Source: SHYQ01 sp041674525 (GTDB lineage Bacteria > Chloroflexota > Dehalococcoidia > UBA2979). From it: a stretch of DNA of 57,256 nt. The position numbers were made by a program, and so were the translations under genes. Under the pieces are notes generated by a model. The model searched no databases. It was given only the letters and a program-made list of their open reading frames with translations, and was not told the DNA's origin. The stretch lies in assembly GCA_041674525.1 (NCBI GenBank), contig JBAYVN010000006.1, forward strand, positions 1 through 57,256, read 5' to 3'. Shown here piece by piece: positions 24,424 through 32,311 of this stretch; positions within the stretch are counted from its first letter, which is position 1, and each line of letters opens with the position of its first letter.

Positions 24424-27069
24424 TCAGCCCTCGATCGCCAGGCGGCGGCGCGCGGCGCTGCGCAGCTCGTAGAGCCGCTGCAATGCCGCGAGGGGCGTGA
24501 GCCCGTCCGGGTCGACCTCCGCCAACTCGCGGAGCAGCGCCTCCTCGGGCGACGCGAGCAGCGGCAGCTGCGCACCGGCGTCGCGCGTGACGCCCGCGAC
24601 GCGCGGAGCGGCGGCCTGCGCCTCGAGCTCGCTCAGCAGCTCGCGCGCCCGCGCCACCACCGCGGGCGGCAGTCCCGCCAGCGCCGCGACGTGCACCCCG
24701 TACGAGCGGTCCGCGCCCCCGTCCACGATGCGGTGGAGGAACACGACGTCGTGCCCCTCCTCGCGCACTGCGACGCTGCGATTCGCCACGCGCGGGAGCG
24801 TGCCCGCGAGCGCGGTGAGCTCGTGGTAGTGCGTGGCGAAGAGCGTCCGCGGCGATCCCGCCGCGCGGTGGTGGAGGTGCTCCACGATCGCCCGCGCGAT
24901 CGCCAGCCCGTCGTACGTGGAGGTCCCCCGTCCGACCTCGTCGAGGATCACCAGCGACCGTTGTGTAGCGTTATGTAAGATGGCGGCGGTCTCGAGCATC
25001 TCCACCATGAACGTCGACTGCCCCGCGGCGATGTCGTCCTGCGCGCCGACGCGCGAGAAGATGCGGTCCGCGACCGCGATCCGTGCGCGCGAGGCCGGGA
25101 CGAACGACCCACACTGCGCGAGCAGCACGATCAGCGCGGTCTGCCGCAGGTAGGTCGACTTCCCGGCCATGTTCGGGCCGGTGAGCACTACGATGTCCGC
25201 GTTCCCGCCGCCGAGGTGGACGTCGTTCGGCACGAACTCCCCCGTGGGCAGCCGCCGCTCCACCACGGGGTGCCGGCCGTGCTCGATCTCGAGGGCGCCC
25301 CCCTCGGCGAGCTCCGGGCGCACGTAGCCGTGGTCCGCCGCCACCGAGGCCAACGCGGCGGCCACGTCCAACCGTGCGACGGCCTCGGCGGCGCGCTCGA
25401 GCGTGGCGCCGCCGGCGGCGACCTGCGCGCGGACGCGGTCGAGGATCGCGCGCTCGGCGTCCAGCAGCGCCTCCTTCGCGCCGAGGATCTCGGTCTCCAG
25501 CGCGGCCAGCGGCGGGAAGCGGAAGCGCTGCGCGGTGGCCAGCGTCTGGCGCGGCTCGTAGTCGGCGGGGGCGCGGTCGGCCTGGGTGCGCGTGCATTCG
25601 AGGTAGTACCCGAAGACCCGGTGGTAGCCGACCTTCAGCGACGCAATCCCGGTGCGCTCACGCTCGCGCGCCTCGAGGTCTGCGAGCGCGTCCCGGGCAC
25701 CCGTGGCCAGCGCGCGCAGCCGGTCCACCTCGGCGTCGAAGCCCGGGCGCACGGTGTCGCCGTCACCTCCGACCTCCGCCGGGGGGTCGTCCGTCAGCGC
25801 CGCCGCGATCACGGCTCCCGCTTCCTCCGCGCCGGTGAGGCCGCCTGCCATGCCGGCGGCCACCTCCCCGGCCTCCGCCGCCCGCGAGCGCACGGCGGGC
25901 AGGGCCTCGATGCCGCGGCGGAGCTGCAGCAGGTGGCGCGCGCCGGCTGTTCCCGCGCGCACGCGGCCCAGCAGCCGCTCGAGGTCGGGTAGGCCGCGCA
26001 GCGCGTTCCTGAGGGCCTCTCGCGGGCGCGAGGCGTTCGCGAACGCCTCCACCTCGTCCAGGCACGCGTTCGCGGCGCTCGCGTGGCGCAGCGGCTGCCC
26101 GAAGCGCTGCCGCAGCAGCCGCGCGCCCATCGCCGTCTGCGTGCGGTCGAGCGTCGCGATCAACGACCCCTCGTTCGCCCCGCCCGGCGCGCCGCCCGGC
26201 GTGCCGACCTGCGCCCCGGCGAAGATCTCGAGGCTCCGCCGCGTCTGGGGGTCGAGGTAGACGACGTCTGTCGAGCGCACGGCACGCGGCGGACGGAGAT
26301 GCGCCAGCGCCTGCGGCCACTGCGAGGCGAGGTAGGCGACCACCGCCCCCGCGGCGCCCACCGCGGCGTCGAACCCCTCCAGCCCGTACCCGTCGAGGCT
26401 GGCCACGCCCAGCCGCTCGGCCAGCAGGTCGCGCGCGCGCTCGGGGCGGAAGTCGCGGGTTGGACGGGGGCTCCGCAGGGTCGTGCCGGGGAGCCCAGGC
26501 TCCGGGCCGTCCTCGGGCACCAGCACCTCGCGCGGCTGGAGCCGTGCCCACTCCCCGGCGATCGCGTCGCCCGGCACGATCTGCAGCTCCATCTCGCCGG
26601 TGGTGACGTCGCAGGCCGCGAGGCCCCAGCGCTCATCCCCCGCGCCGGGGATCGCCGTCCCGGGCGCGCGCGCCACGGCCGCGAGCCAGTTGTTCCCGCG
26701 CTCGGAGAGCAGCTCGCCGCGGTCCACCGTGCCGGGGGTGACGACGCGCGAGATGCGGCGCTCGACCAGCCCCGGTGCGCCGCCGCGCGAGGGCGGCACG
26801 CTGGTCTGATCGGCGATCGCGACGCGGTACCCCGCGGCCACCAGCTGGTCGAGGTAGCGGTCGAGCTGGTGGTAGGGGATGCCGGCGAGCGGGATGCGCC
26901 CCTCGTCGCCCCCCATCGGCCGCGAGGTCAACACGATCCCGAGGACGCGCGCGGCGACCTCGGCGTCCTCGTCGAACGTCTCGTAGAAGTCCCCCATGCG
27001 GACGAGCAGCAGCGCGTCCGGGTGCTGGGCCTTCAGGTCGAGGTATTGCTGCCGGGCGGGGGTCGCCAG
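24424..27069 (-). CDS. mutS: DNA mismatch repair protein MutS, probable CTG start
   Basis: MutS recognises mismatches and recruits MutL. The mismatch-binding FYE motif is in MGDFYETF. Connector, lever and clamp domains follow. The ATPase has GPNMAGKSTYLRQ (Walker A), SRVGAQDD, STFMVEM and LDEVGRGTSTYDGL (Walker B). The first canonical start is ATG 26997, but homology continues upstream (TPARQQYLDLKAQHPDALL), matching the ~30 residues that precede MGDFYE in other MutS proteins. The frame is open to a stop at 27154-27156 without any ATG, GTG or TTG. CTG at 27069 would give the natural N-terminus (881 residues). The 234-base gap up to nuoF shows no gene, only a possible -10-like TAGACT near 27135. 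Confidence 0.95.
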   Translation of the reverse strand: MATPARQQYLDLKAQHPDALLLVRMGDFYETFDEDAEVAARVLGIVLTSRPMGGDEGRIPLAGIPYHQLDRYLDQLVAAGYRVAIADQTSVPPSRGGAPGLVERRISRVVTPGTVDRGELLSERGNNWLAAVARAPGTAIPGAGDERWGLAACDVTTGEMELQIVPGDAIAGEWARLQPREVLVPEDGPEPGLPGTTLRSPRPTRDFRPERARDLLAERLGVASLDGYGLEGFDAAVGAAGAVVAYLASQWPQALAHLRPPRAVRSTDVVYLDPQTRRSLEIFAGAQVGTPGGAPGGANEGSLIATLDRTQTAMGARLLRQRFGQPLRHASAANACLDEVEAFANASRPREALRNALRGLPDLERLLGRVRAGTAGARHLLQLRRGIEALPAVRSRAAEAGEVAAGMAGGLTGAEEAGAVIAAALTDDPPAEVGGDGDTVRPGFDAEVDRLRALATGARDALADLEARERERTGIASLKVGYHRVFGYYLECTRTQADRAPADYEPRQTLATAQRFRFPPLAALETEILGAKEALLDAERAILDRVRAQVAAGGATLERAAEAVARLDVAAALASVAADHGYVRPELAEGGALEIEHGRHPVVERRLPTGEFVPNDVHLGGGNADIVVLTGPNMAGKSTYLRQTALIVLLAQCGSFVPASRARIAVADRIFSRVGAQDDIAAGQSTFMVEMLETAAILHNATQRSLVILDEVGRGTSTYDGLAIARAIVEHLHHRAAGSPRTLFATHYHELTALAGTLPRVANRSVAVREEGHDVVFLHRIVDGGADRSYGVHVAALAGLPPAVVARARELLSELEAQAAAPRVAGVTRDAGAQLPLLASPEEALLRELAEVDPDGLTPLAALQRLYELRSAARRRLAIEG

Positions 27070-27303
27070 GGTGATGCTGCGCTTCCGCGGGGAGACGCGG
27101 GGTGGATCGCGAATCTCGATCCCGTTGAGTCTACGCGCCCGCGCGGACGCGACTCAAGGCGGCGGGCGCCATCCGGTGCCAGTGGGGTCCCGTCCCCCAT
27201 GAGGATTGCGCGGCTAGGCCGCTCTTCGCGTCACCGCGCCGGGCGCGCCGGCGTACTCGGGCGTCCCCGGAGCGAACGCCCTGCGAGTGCCCTCGGGACG
27301 CGC

Positions 27304-29205
27304 CTAGCTGAGGGCGAGCACGCGCGGGGCCGCGGGCTTCGCCTCCCGGACGATGGCGTTCGGAGCGACGTCCGTGCAGGCGCCGCAGCGAATGCACGTC
27401 GCCTCGTTCAGGGCGCGGTTGCCCGGCGTGCCGGTGATCGCCGCCACGGGACAGATGTCCTGCGCCTCGGCCAGGAGCGGGTCGTCCTGGTTCGTGATGC
27501 GGAAGCGGATCAGGCCCTCGCACTCCAGGGCGTCGCAGGTCCGGCCGGAGGCGTGGCGGTCGTACTCTTCCGAGAAGAAGCGCAGCGTGTTGCGCACGAT
27601 CTTCGGGCTGAACTGGCCGTGCACGCAGTTCGAGAACTGCAGCGTCCGATCGACCAGCGCGAGGTTGTGCCGGTCCTCGCGACGACCGTCTCCCGCGATC
27701 GTGCGGCGGAAGATCTCGGTCTGGCGCTGGTTGCCACCGTGGCAGGTCGTGCAGCGGCCGCACGACTCCTCCTCGACGAACTGGGCGAACATCTCCGCCA
27801 TGTGAATGGTGCAGACGCGGTTGGAGAAGAAGACGATGCCGCCGCCCCCCATCAGCGCATCCAGTGCCGCGAACGGGGCGTTCTCCATGGTCAGGTTCGG
27901 CACCTCACTCGCGGGGAGCATCGAGCCGAGCGGGCCGCCCGACTGGATCGCCTTCAGTTCGAGGCCCGGCAGCATCCCGCCGCACGCCTCGATGACCCCG
28001 GCCAACGGGACGCCGAAGGGGATCTCCATGAAGCCGACGCGCTGGATGTCGCCGGAGAACGAGAACAGGCGCGTGCCGCGCATGCGCTCCGTGCCGTACT
28101 GGATGTACCAGTCCGAGCCGTGCTCCACGACCAGCGGGGCGTTGGCGTAGGTCTCCACGTTGTTCACGTTGGAGGGCTTCCAGAACACGCCGGAACCCGC
28201 CGGGAACGGCGGCTTCACGCGCGGCATGCCGCGGCTGTCCTGGATCGAGTTGATGAGACCGGTCTCCTCGCCGCAGACGTACGCGCCCGCGCCGCGGATC
28301 ACCCGCAGCTCCAGGTCCAGTGCCGTGCCCATCAGGCCGTCGCCGAGGAAGCCCGCGGCCTCCGCGTCGCGCACAGCCTGTTCCATGCGCGCGATCGCCA
28401 GCGGGTACTCGTCTCGGATGTAGATGAACCCGCCCTTCGACCCCGTGGCAGCGGCTGCGATCAGCAGGCCCTCCAGCAGCAGATGCGGGTCGCCCTCCAT
28501 GATCACGCGGTTCACCCACGCGCCGGGGTCACCCTCGTCCGCGTTGCAGATGACGTAGTGCTCGTCACCCGGCGCGGTGGCCAGGAAGTTCCACTTGGTG
28601 CCGGCCGGGAAGTTGCCGCCGCCGCGGCCGCCGAGCGCGGAGCCGATGAGCTCCTGGCGCACCTGCTCCGGCGTCTGGTGGCGATCCAGCATGCGCGCGG
28701 CGGCGTGGTACGCACCGGTGGCGATCGCGTGCTGGATGTTCTCCGGGTCGATCAGGCCGATGCGCTTCGCCACCCGGCGCTCGCGCGGCTCGAGCGCGAA
28801 GAACGGGTGGTCGCGCAGGCTGGGGATGCCGGGCCGCTCGCCCACGAGCATGCCGATGGCGAGTGCGGAGACCGCAGGCGCGCGGCCGGTGGCGATGTCC
28901 ACGATCAGGCCGGCCTGGTCCGCCGTGACGGGGCCGTACACCATGGACGCGCCGTCCGTGAACGTGACGGTCACCAGCGGGTGGCACCACTGCATGCCGT
29001 AGCCGTGCGTCTGTCCGAGGTCCACGGCGTCGTTGCGTTGCTCGACCAGCGCGGCGATGGCGGCCCGCGTCTCCCGCGCCCCGTTCGCCAACGACGAGGT
29101 GTCGATGGCTACGTCGATGCGGGGGCGCTCCGGCGTGCGCCACGCGGCGTAGACCGCGTCGGCCTCGGCACGCAGGACTTCGTACCGTTCCAGGGGGCTA
29201 GCCAC
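27304..29205 (-). CDS. nuoF: NuoF-like NADH dehydrogenase subunit with ferredoxin tail
   Basis: This 633-residue flavoprotein oxidises NADH and passes electrons to FeS centres. An N-terminal extension (~1-140) looks like a thioredoxin-like domain without its cysteine ligands. The NADH/FMN core includes GRGGGNFPAGTKW (193-205), NADEGDPGA, and YVCGEETGLINS with KPPFPA. The 4Fe-4S site is C482, C485, C488 and C527. The C-terminal ferredoxin domain keeps only C585, C604, C607 and C610, which is exactly the ligand set of one cluster; the other cluster's ligands are replaced (D575, L578, A581, A614). It overlaps nuoE by 8 bases. No NuoG or catalytic partner is near, so a HoxF/formate dehydrogenase/bifurcating role is as likely as complex I. 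Confidence 0.93.
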   Translation of the reverse strand: MASPLERYEVLRAEADAVYAAWRTPERPRIDVAIDTSSLANGARETRAAIAALVEQRNDAVDLGQTHGYGMQWCHPLVTVTFTDGASMVYGPVTADQAGLIVDIATGRAPAVSALAIGMLVGERPGIPSLRDHPFFALEPRERRVAKRIGLIDPENIQHAIATGAYHAAARMLDRHQTPEQVRQELIGSALGGRGGGNFPAGTKWNFLATAPGDEHYVICNADEGDPGAWVNRVIMEGDPHLLLEGLLIAAAATGSKGGFIYIRDEYPLAIARMEQAVRDAEAAGFLGDGLMGTALDLELRVIRGAGAYVCGEETGLINSIQDSRGMPRVKPPFPAGSGVFWKPSNVNNVETYANAPLVVEHGSDWYIQYGTERMRGTRLFSFSGDIQRVGFMEIPFGVPLAGVIEACGGMLPGLELKAIQSGGPLGSMLPASEVPNLTMENAPFAALDALMGGGGIVFFSNRVCTIHMAEMFAQFVEEESCGRCTTCHGGNQRQTEIFRRTIAGDGRREDRHNLALVDRTLQFSNCVHGQFSPKIVRNTLRFFSEEYDRHASGRTCDALECEGLIRFRITNQDDPLLAEAQDICPVAAITGTPGNRALNEATCIRCGACTDVAPNAIVREAKPAAPRVLALS

Positions 29206-29716
29206 GGAGCACCTCCGCGGCGCTGGCGCCGTCGCGCAGGGCGCGCGCGATCTTCACGGCCTTCGCGGCGTTCAGGTCGCCGATGATCTCGTTGGTGTGC
29301 GTGGCGCGCTCCTCGATCCAGACCTGGGGGGCGAGCTCGCAGGTGCCGATGCACTGGCCGAGGCGCACGCCCACGCGACCGTCCTCCGTCTGTCCGTCCA
29401 TCTCCACGCCCAGCGTGGCGAGGATGGCATCCCGGATGCCGCCGCCGTTGCGACCGCGGCACGCGGGGCCGGAGCACCAGCGGATGTCGACCGCGGCGGG
29501 CGGCTCGAAACGGAATTCCTCGTAGTAGGAGACGGCGCCGTAGACCTGTGCGGCGAAGAGGTGCAACTGCTCGGCGACCACCTCCATCGCCTCGCGGGAG
29601 ATGTAGCCGTACTCGTGCTGCACCCGGTGGAGGGCGGCGAGGAGGTCGCCGTGATTGGGGCGGAACTCGGAGACCAGCGCCCGGATCTGCGCCCGGGACT
29701 CAGTTTCGAGCGGCAT
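29198..29716 (-). CDS. nuoE: NuoE-like 2Fe-2S subunit
   Basis: This 172-residue thioredoxin-like ferredoxin subunit is the partner of NuoF. Four cysteines, C81, C86, C122 and C126, follow the C-x4-C and C-x3-C pattern for the [2Fe-2S] cluster. The N-terminal helical region contains HRVQHEYGYISREAM, typical of NuoE/HoxE. The ATG at 29716 is preceded by AAGGGCGAG; the upstream ATG at 29743 is not supported by homology. It starts the two-gene nuoEF unit and lies 89 bases downstream of the FAD oxidoreductase gene. Confidence 0.93.
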   Translation of the reverse strand: MPLETESRAQIRALVSEFRPNHGDLLAALHRVQHEYGYISREAMEVVAEQLHLFAAQVYGAVSYYEEFRFEPPAAVDIRWCSGPACRGRNGGGIRDAILATLGVEMDGQTEDGRVGVRLGQCIGTCELAPQVWIEERATHTNEIIGDLNAAKAVKIARALRDGASAAEVLRG

Positions 29717-29805
29717 GGCTCGCCCTTCGGTACGGCACGCCACGCGGGGGCGCCGGATGCACGCACGGCTTCACCGGGCAACTATACGGGCGCCCGGAAG
29801 GGTGC

Positions 29806-31155
29806 TCAAGGCGTGGCGGGCTGGCCTCGCGCCGCCGCGGCGTGGTCCGCCTCCAGCAGCCGCGCCACCCGCACGCCGAGGCGGATCGAGTAGTTCTGCC
29901 CCCGGTCCTCCGGGTAGATCTGCGAGGTGTTCGCCAGGTAGAGCCCGGGCACCGGGGTGCGGTGCGGAGGGATCGTCTCGTGGTAGCGGAAGTGGACCAC
30001 GGGCTGCCCCGCGCGGTCCGTGAACAGCCACTTCTCGTGCACCCAGGAGCGGTCGAAGGCGGGGTTGATCCGCCGCAGCCACGGCTCGTAGCGTTCGAAG
30101 ACCTCGTCGGCCGTCTGCTGCACGGTCGGGTCCCCGGGGTCGACGTAGTTGGACAGGTAGACCAGGTGCTCTCCGCCGTAGTCGGACGCGGGCATGAAGT
30201 TCGTCTGCTCCACGGCGACCACGAACGGGGCCTCGTCCTCCGTCATGGTGAGCCAGTAGATCGGCGACAGCGGGCGGTCGAGGGTGATCGCGAGCACGGT
30301 CGCCCACTGGTACTGCACGGCGGCGAGCATCGCGGCGTAGTGCGGGCCGCGCTCGGCGATCTCCGGCGCCATGCGCGCGAGCCACTCCGAGGGCACCGTC
30401 GCCAGCACCGCGTCCGCGCGCACCTCGCGGCCATCGCGCAGGCGGATGCCGATGGCGTGGCCGTGCTCGACGAGCACGCGCTCCACGGGCGCGCCGGTCT
30501 CGATCGTGCCGTCGCGCGCCTCGATGACGGCGACCAGGGCATCGACGAGGCGCCCGAACGACCCGCGCAGGTAGCCGAGCTGCTCCTTCGCGAAGAGCCC
30601 GCCCTGCCGCGAGGCGAAGCGGAGATGGAGCTTGCCCCAGAACCAGACGAGCGAGACGTCCTCCGCGTGGGCGCGGAACTTCGCACGCAGCAGCGGCCCC
30701 CACACGGCGTCGTAGCCCTCGTGTCCGACCCAGCGGCGGATCCACCCGGCGGCGCGCTTGCCCTCGAAGTGGTGCCAGTTGCGATAGCGGCGCAGGTAGA
30801 GCGCGCCAAGCCCGAGACGCACGCGCGTCACCAGTGAGACGCGATCGAAGCGCAGCAGGTCCACCGGGCCCACGAACGGGTAGTTCCGGCCTCCGGCGTG
30901 CAGACCGACGTTCGAGTCGATCCAGCGCAGGTCCGCGCCCAGCCCAAGCTCGTCGATCAGCGCGGTGATGTCCGTGTCGGAACGGAAGAGGTGGTGATAG
31001 AAGATCTCGACGCGGCCGCCACCGACCTCGAACGTGCGCACCTGGCCGCCCGGTCGATCGCTCGCCTCGTACACGGCGACGCGGTGCCCGCGCTTCGTCA
31101 GGTCGTACGCGGCGGCGAGGCCGGCCACACCCGCACCGATCACCACCACGTTCAT
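29806..31155 (-). CDS. FAD-dependent amine oxidase/protoporphyrinogen oxidase-like oxidoreductase
   Basis: This 449-residue flavoprotein has the N-terminal dinucleotide motif VVVIGAGVAGLAAAYDLTKRG, then EASDRPGGQVRTFEVGG, as in NAD(P)-binding FAD oxidoreductases related to UDP-galactopyranose mutase, phytoene desaturase and protoporphyrinogen oxidase. The C-terminal FAD motif is GLYLANTSQIYPEDRGQNYSIRLG. No signal peptide is seen. Its start codon overlaps the stop of the YbhN-like flippase (ATGA), so it belongs to the same operon as the DUF2298 and TIGR03663 membrane proteins. A role in polysaccharide or isoprenoid-lipid precursor metabolism is inferred from this context only. GGAGG is eight bases upstream. 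Confidence 0.9.
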   Translation of the reverse strand: MNVVVIGAGVAGLAAAYDLTKRGHRVAVYEASDRPGGQVRTFEVGGGRVEIFYHHLFRSDTDITALIDELGLGADLRWIDSNVGLHAGGRNYPFVGPVDLLRFDRVSLVTRVRLGLGALYLRRYRNWHHFEGKRAAGWIRRWVGHEGYDAVWGPLLRAKFRAHAEDVSLVWFWGKLHLRFASRQGGLFAKEQLGYLRGSFGRLVDALVAVIEARDGTIETGAPVERVLVEHGHAIGIRLRDGREVRADAVLATVPSEWLARMAPEIAERGPHYAAMLAAVQYQWATVLAITLDRPLSPIYWLTMTEDEAPFVVAVEQTNFMPASDYGGEHLVYLSNYVDPGDPTVQQTADEVFERYEPWLRRINPAFDRSWVHEKWLFTDRAGQPVVHFRYHETIPPHRTPVPGLYLANTSQIYPEDRGQNYSIRLGVRVARLLEADHAAAARGQPATP

Positions 31156-32162
31156 CGGCTCGCCTCCGTTGCCGCCCGCGCTCTCCCGGTCCGCCCGGCC
31201 TGCGCGAGGTCGCCAAGGCCGAGATCGCGCCGCCAGAGCAGGAGCACGCCCACGAGGGTCACGGGCAGCAGCACGAAGGCGTGCAGCGCGATCGCATACG
31301 CGGTACCCGCCGCGGCGCCCACCCCGAAGGAGACCACTACCTCGCGCGCGAAGAACTCGTACGGCCCGATGCCACCCGAGGTGCTGGGGGCGGCGACCGT
31401 GAGGTTCGCGGCGCCGCAGACGGCGAGGTACACCAGCGGCGAGAGCGGGAGCCCGAAGGCGATCCCCACCAGCCAGTAGGTGACCGCCTCCAGCACCCAC
31501 GTCGCCGCCGAGGTTGCGGCGACCGCGCCCCACGTGCGCGGACCGCCGAGCAGCGTGAGCCCGTCGAGAAAGCGCGCCGCGAGCGCCCGCAGGCGATCGC
31601 CGATGCGCGCCGGAGGCAACGAGAGCACGGCATCGATCACCCCGCGCGCGAGGCGGGGGCGCAGCGCGAGCAGCAGCAGCATCAGCGCGACGGCGCCGAA
31701 TGCGGCCCCCGCGATCAGCGCGAGCCCGCGCAGCACCGCGTTGCTCCCCAGGAAGGCAAGCGTGAGCGCGAGCATCAGCGCGAGGATCAGGCCGTCGAAC
31801 ACGCGCTCCACGACGATCGTGCCCAGCGCCGTCACCATCGACCCCCCGTGCCGGCGCTGCAGGAGCGCGGCACGCACCACCTCGCCGGTGCGCGCGGGGA
31901 GGATGTTGTTCGCCGCGCACCCGATCACCAGGAGCTCCGCGGCATCGGACGCCGGGATCGGCAGCACGCGGTCGAGGATCGTGCGCCAGCGCTGCACGCG
32001 CACGCCGAGCGAGCACGCGAACGCCGCACCCGCGAGCAGGAGCCAGGGCAGGTGCACCCCGCGAAGCGATTGCAGCACCTCCGCGCCGTCGACCCTCCGC
32101 AGCAGGAGCACGAGGAAGGCCATGCTGACCGCGGTGCCGATCCAGATGCGGAACTGGCGCAT
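31152..32162 (-). CDS. lysylphosphatidylglycerol synthase TM-domain/YbhN family protein (flippase-like)
   Basis: This 336-residue integral membrane protein of the UPF0104/YbhN/AglD family has about eight helices. The family signatures are CAANNILPARTGEVVRAALL, VERVFDGLILALML, and near the end AAPSTSGGIGPYEFF. Such proteins are the transmembrane part of MprF or act in lipid-linked sugar and polyprenol processes in bacteria and archaea. The soluble MprF domain is absent. The ATG at 32162 has GGGGAG six bases upstream; the longer frame to 32318 is not hydrophobic. It sits between the TIGR03663 glycosyltransferase-like gene and the FAD oxidoreductase, overlapping the latter by 4 bases. Confidence 0.9.
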   Translation of the reverse strand: MRQFRIWIGTAVSMAFLVLLLRRVDGAEVLQSLRGVHLPWLLLAGAAFACSLGVRVQRWRTILDRVLPIPASDAAELLVIGCAANNILPARTGEVVRAALLQRRHGGSMVTALGTIVVERVFDGLILALMLALTLAFLGSNAVLRGLALIAGAAFGAVALMLLLLALRPRLARGVIDAVLSLPPARIGDRLRALAARFLDGLTLLGGPRTWGAVAATSAATWVLEAVTYWLVGIAFGLPLSPLVYLAVCGAANLTVAAPSTSGGIGPYEFFAREVVVSFGVGAAAGTAYAIALHAFVLLPVTLVGVLLLWRRDLGLGDLAQAGRTGRARAATEASR

Positions 32163-32254
32163 GGACGCTCCCCGTCGTGCCGGCGCCTGCCGGCGCGTGC
32201 CGTTCCAGTCTGCACGCTCTCCGGCGGTTCCGGCCAGCGTACCCATACGGGGCG

Positions 32255-32272
32255 TGCGAACGCGTTGCGAAC
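32255..32272. promoter_or_regulatory. 11-bp-spaced direct repeat TGCGAAC
   Basis: Two TGCGAAC copies begin 11 bases apart (one helical turn) in the 130-base gap between the TIGR03663 gene and the flippase gene. This is the only sizeable gap inside an otherwise overlapping block. It may be a regulator site for an internal promoter, or chance. Confidence 0.25.
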
Positions 32273-32281
32273 ATGGCCCCC

Positions 32282-32311
32282 TGCGGGAAGGACTATTGCG
32301 GGAAGTAGACC
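32282..32311 (-). repeat. two 15-bp tandem repeats across a stop codon
   Basis: On the minus strand GGTCTACTTCCCGCA is followed directly by ATAGTCCTTCCCGCA. They share nine identical contiguous bases (CTTCCCGCA) and 10 of 15 overall. The TAG stop of the TIGR03663 gene lies at the start of the second copy, so the C-terminal YFPQ is echoed after the stop as SFPQ. Confidence 0.5.

Noticed and set aside
31156..32274. Extension of the FAD oxidoreductase frame through the flippase gene
   Set aside because: The flippase is clearly encoded in another frame on the same strand; the oxidoreductase homology starts at 31155.
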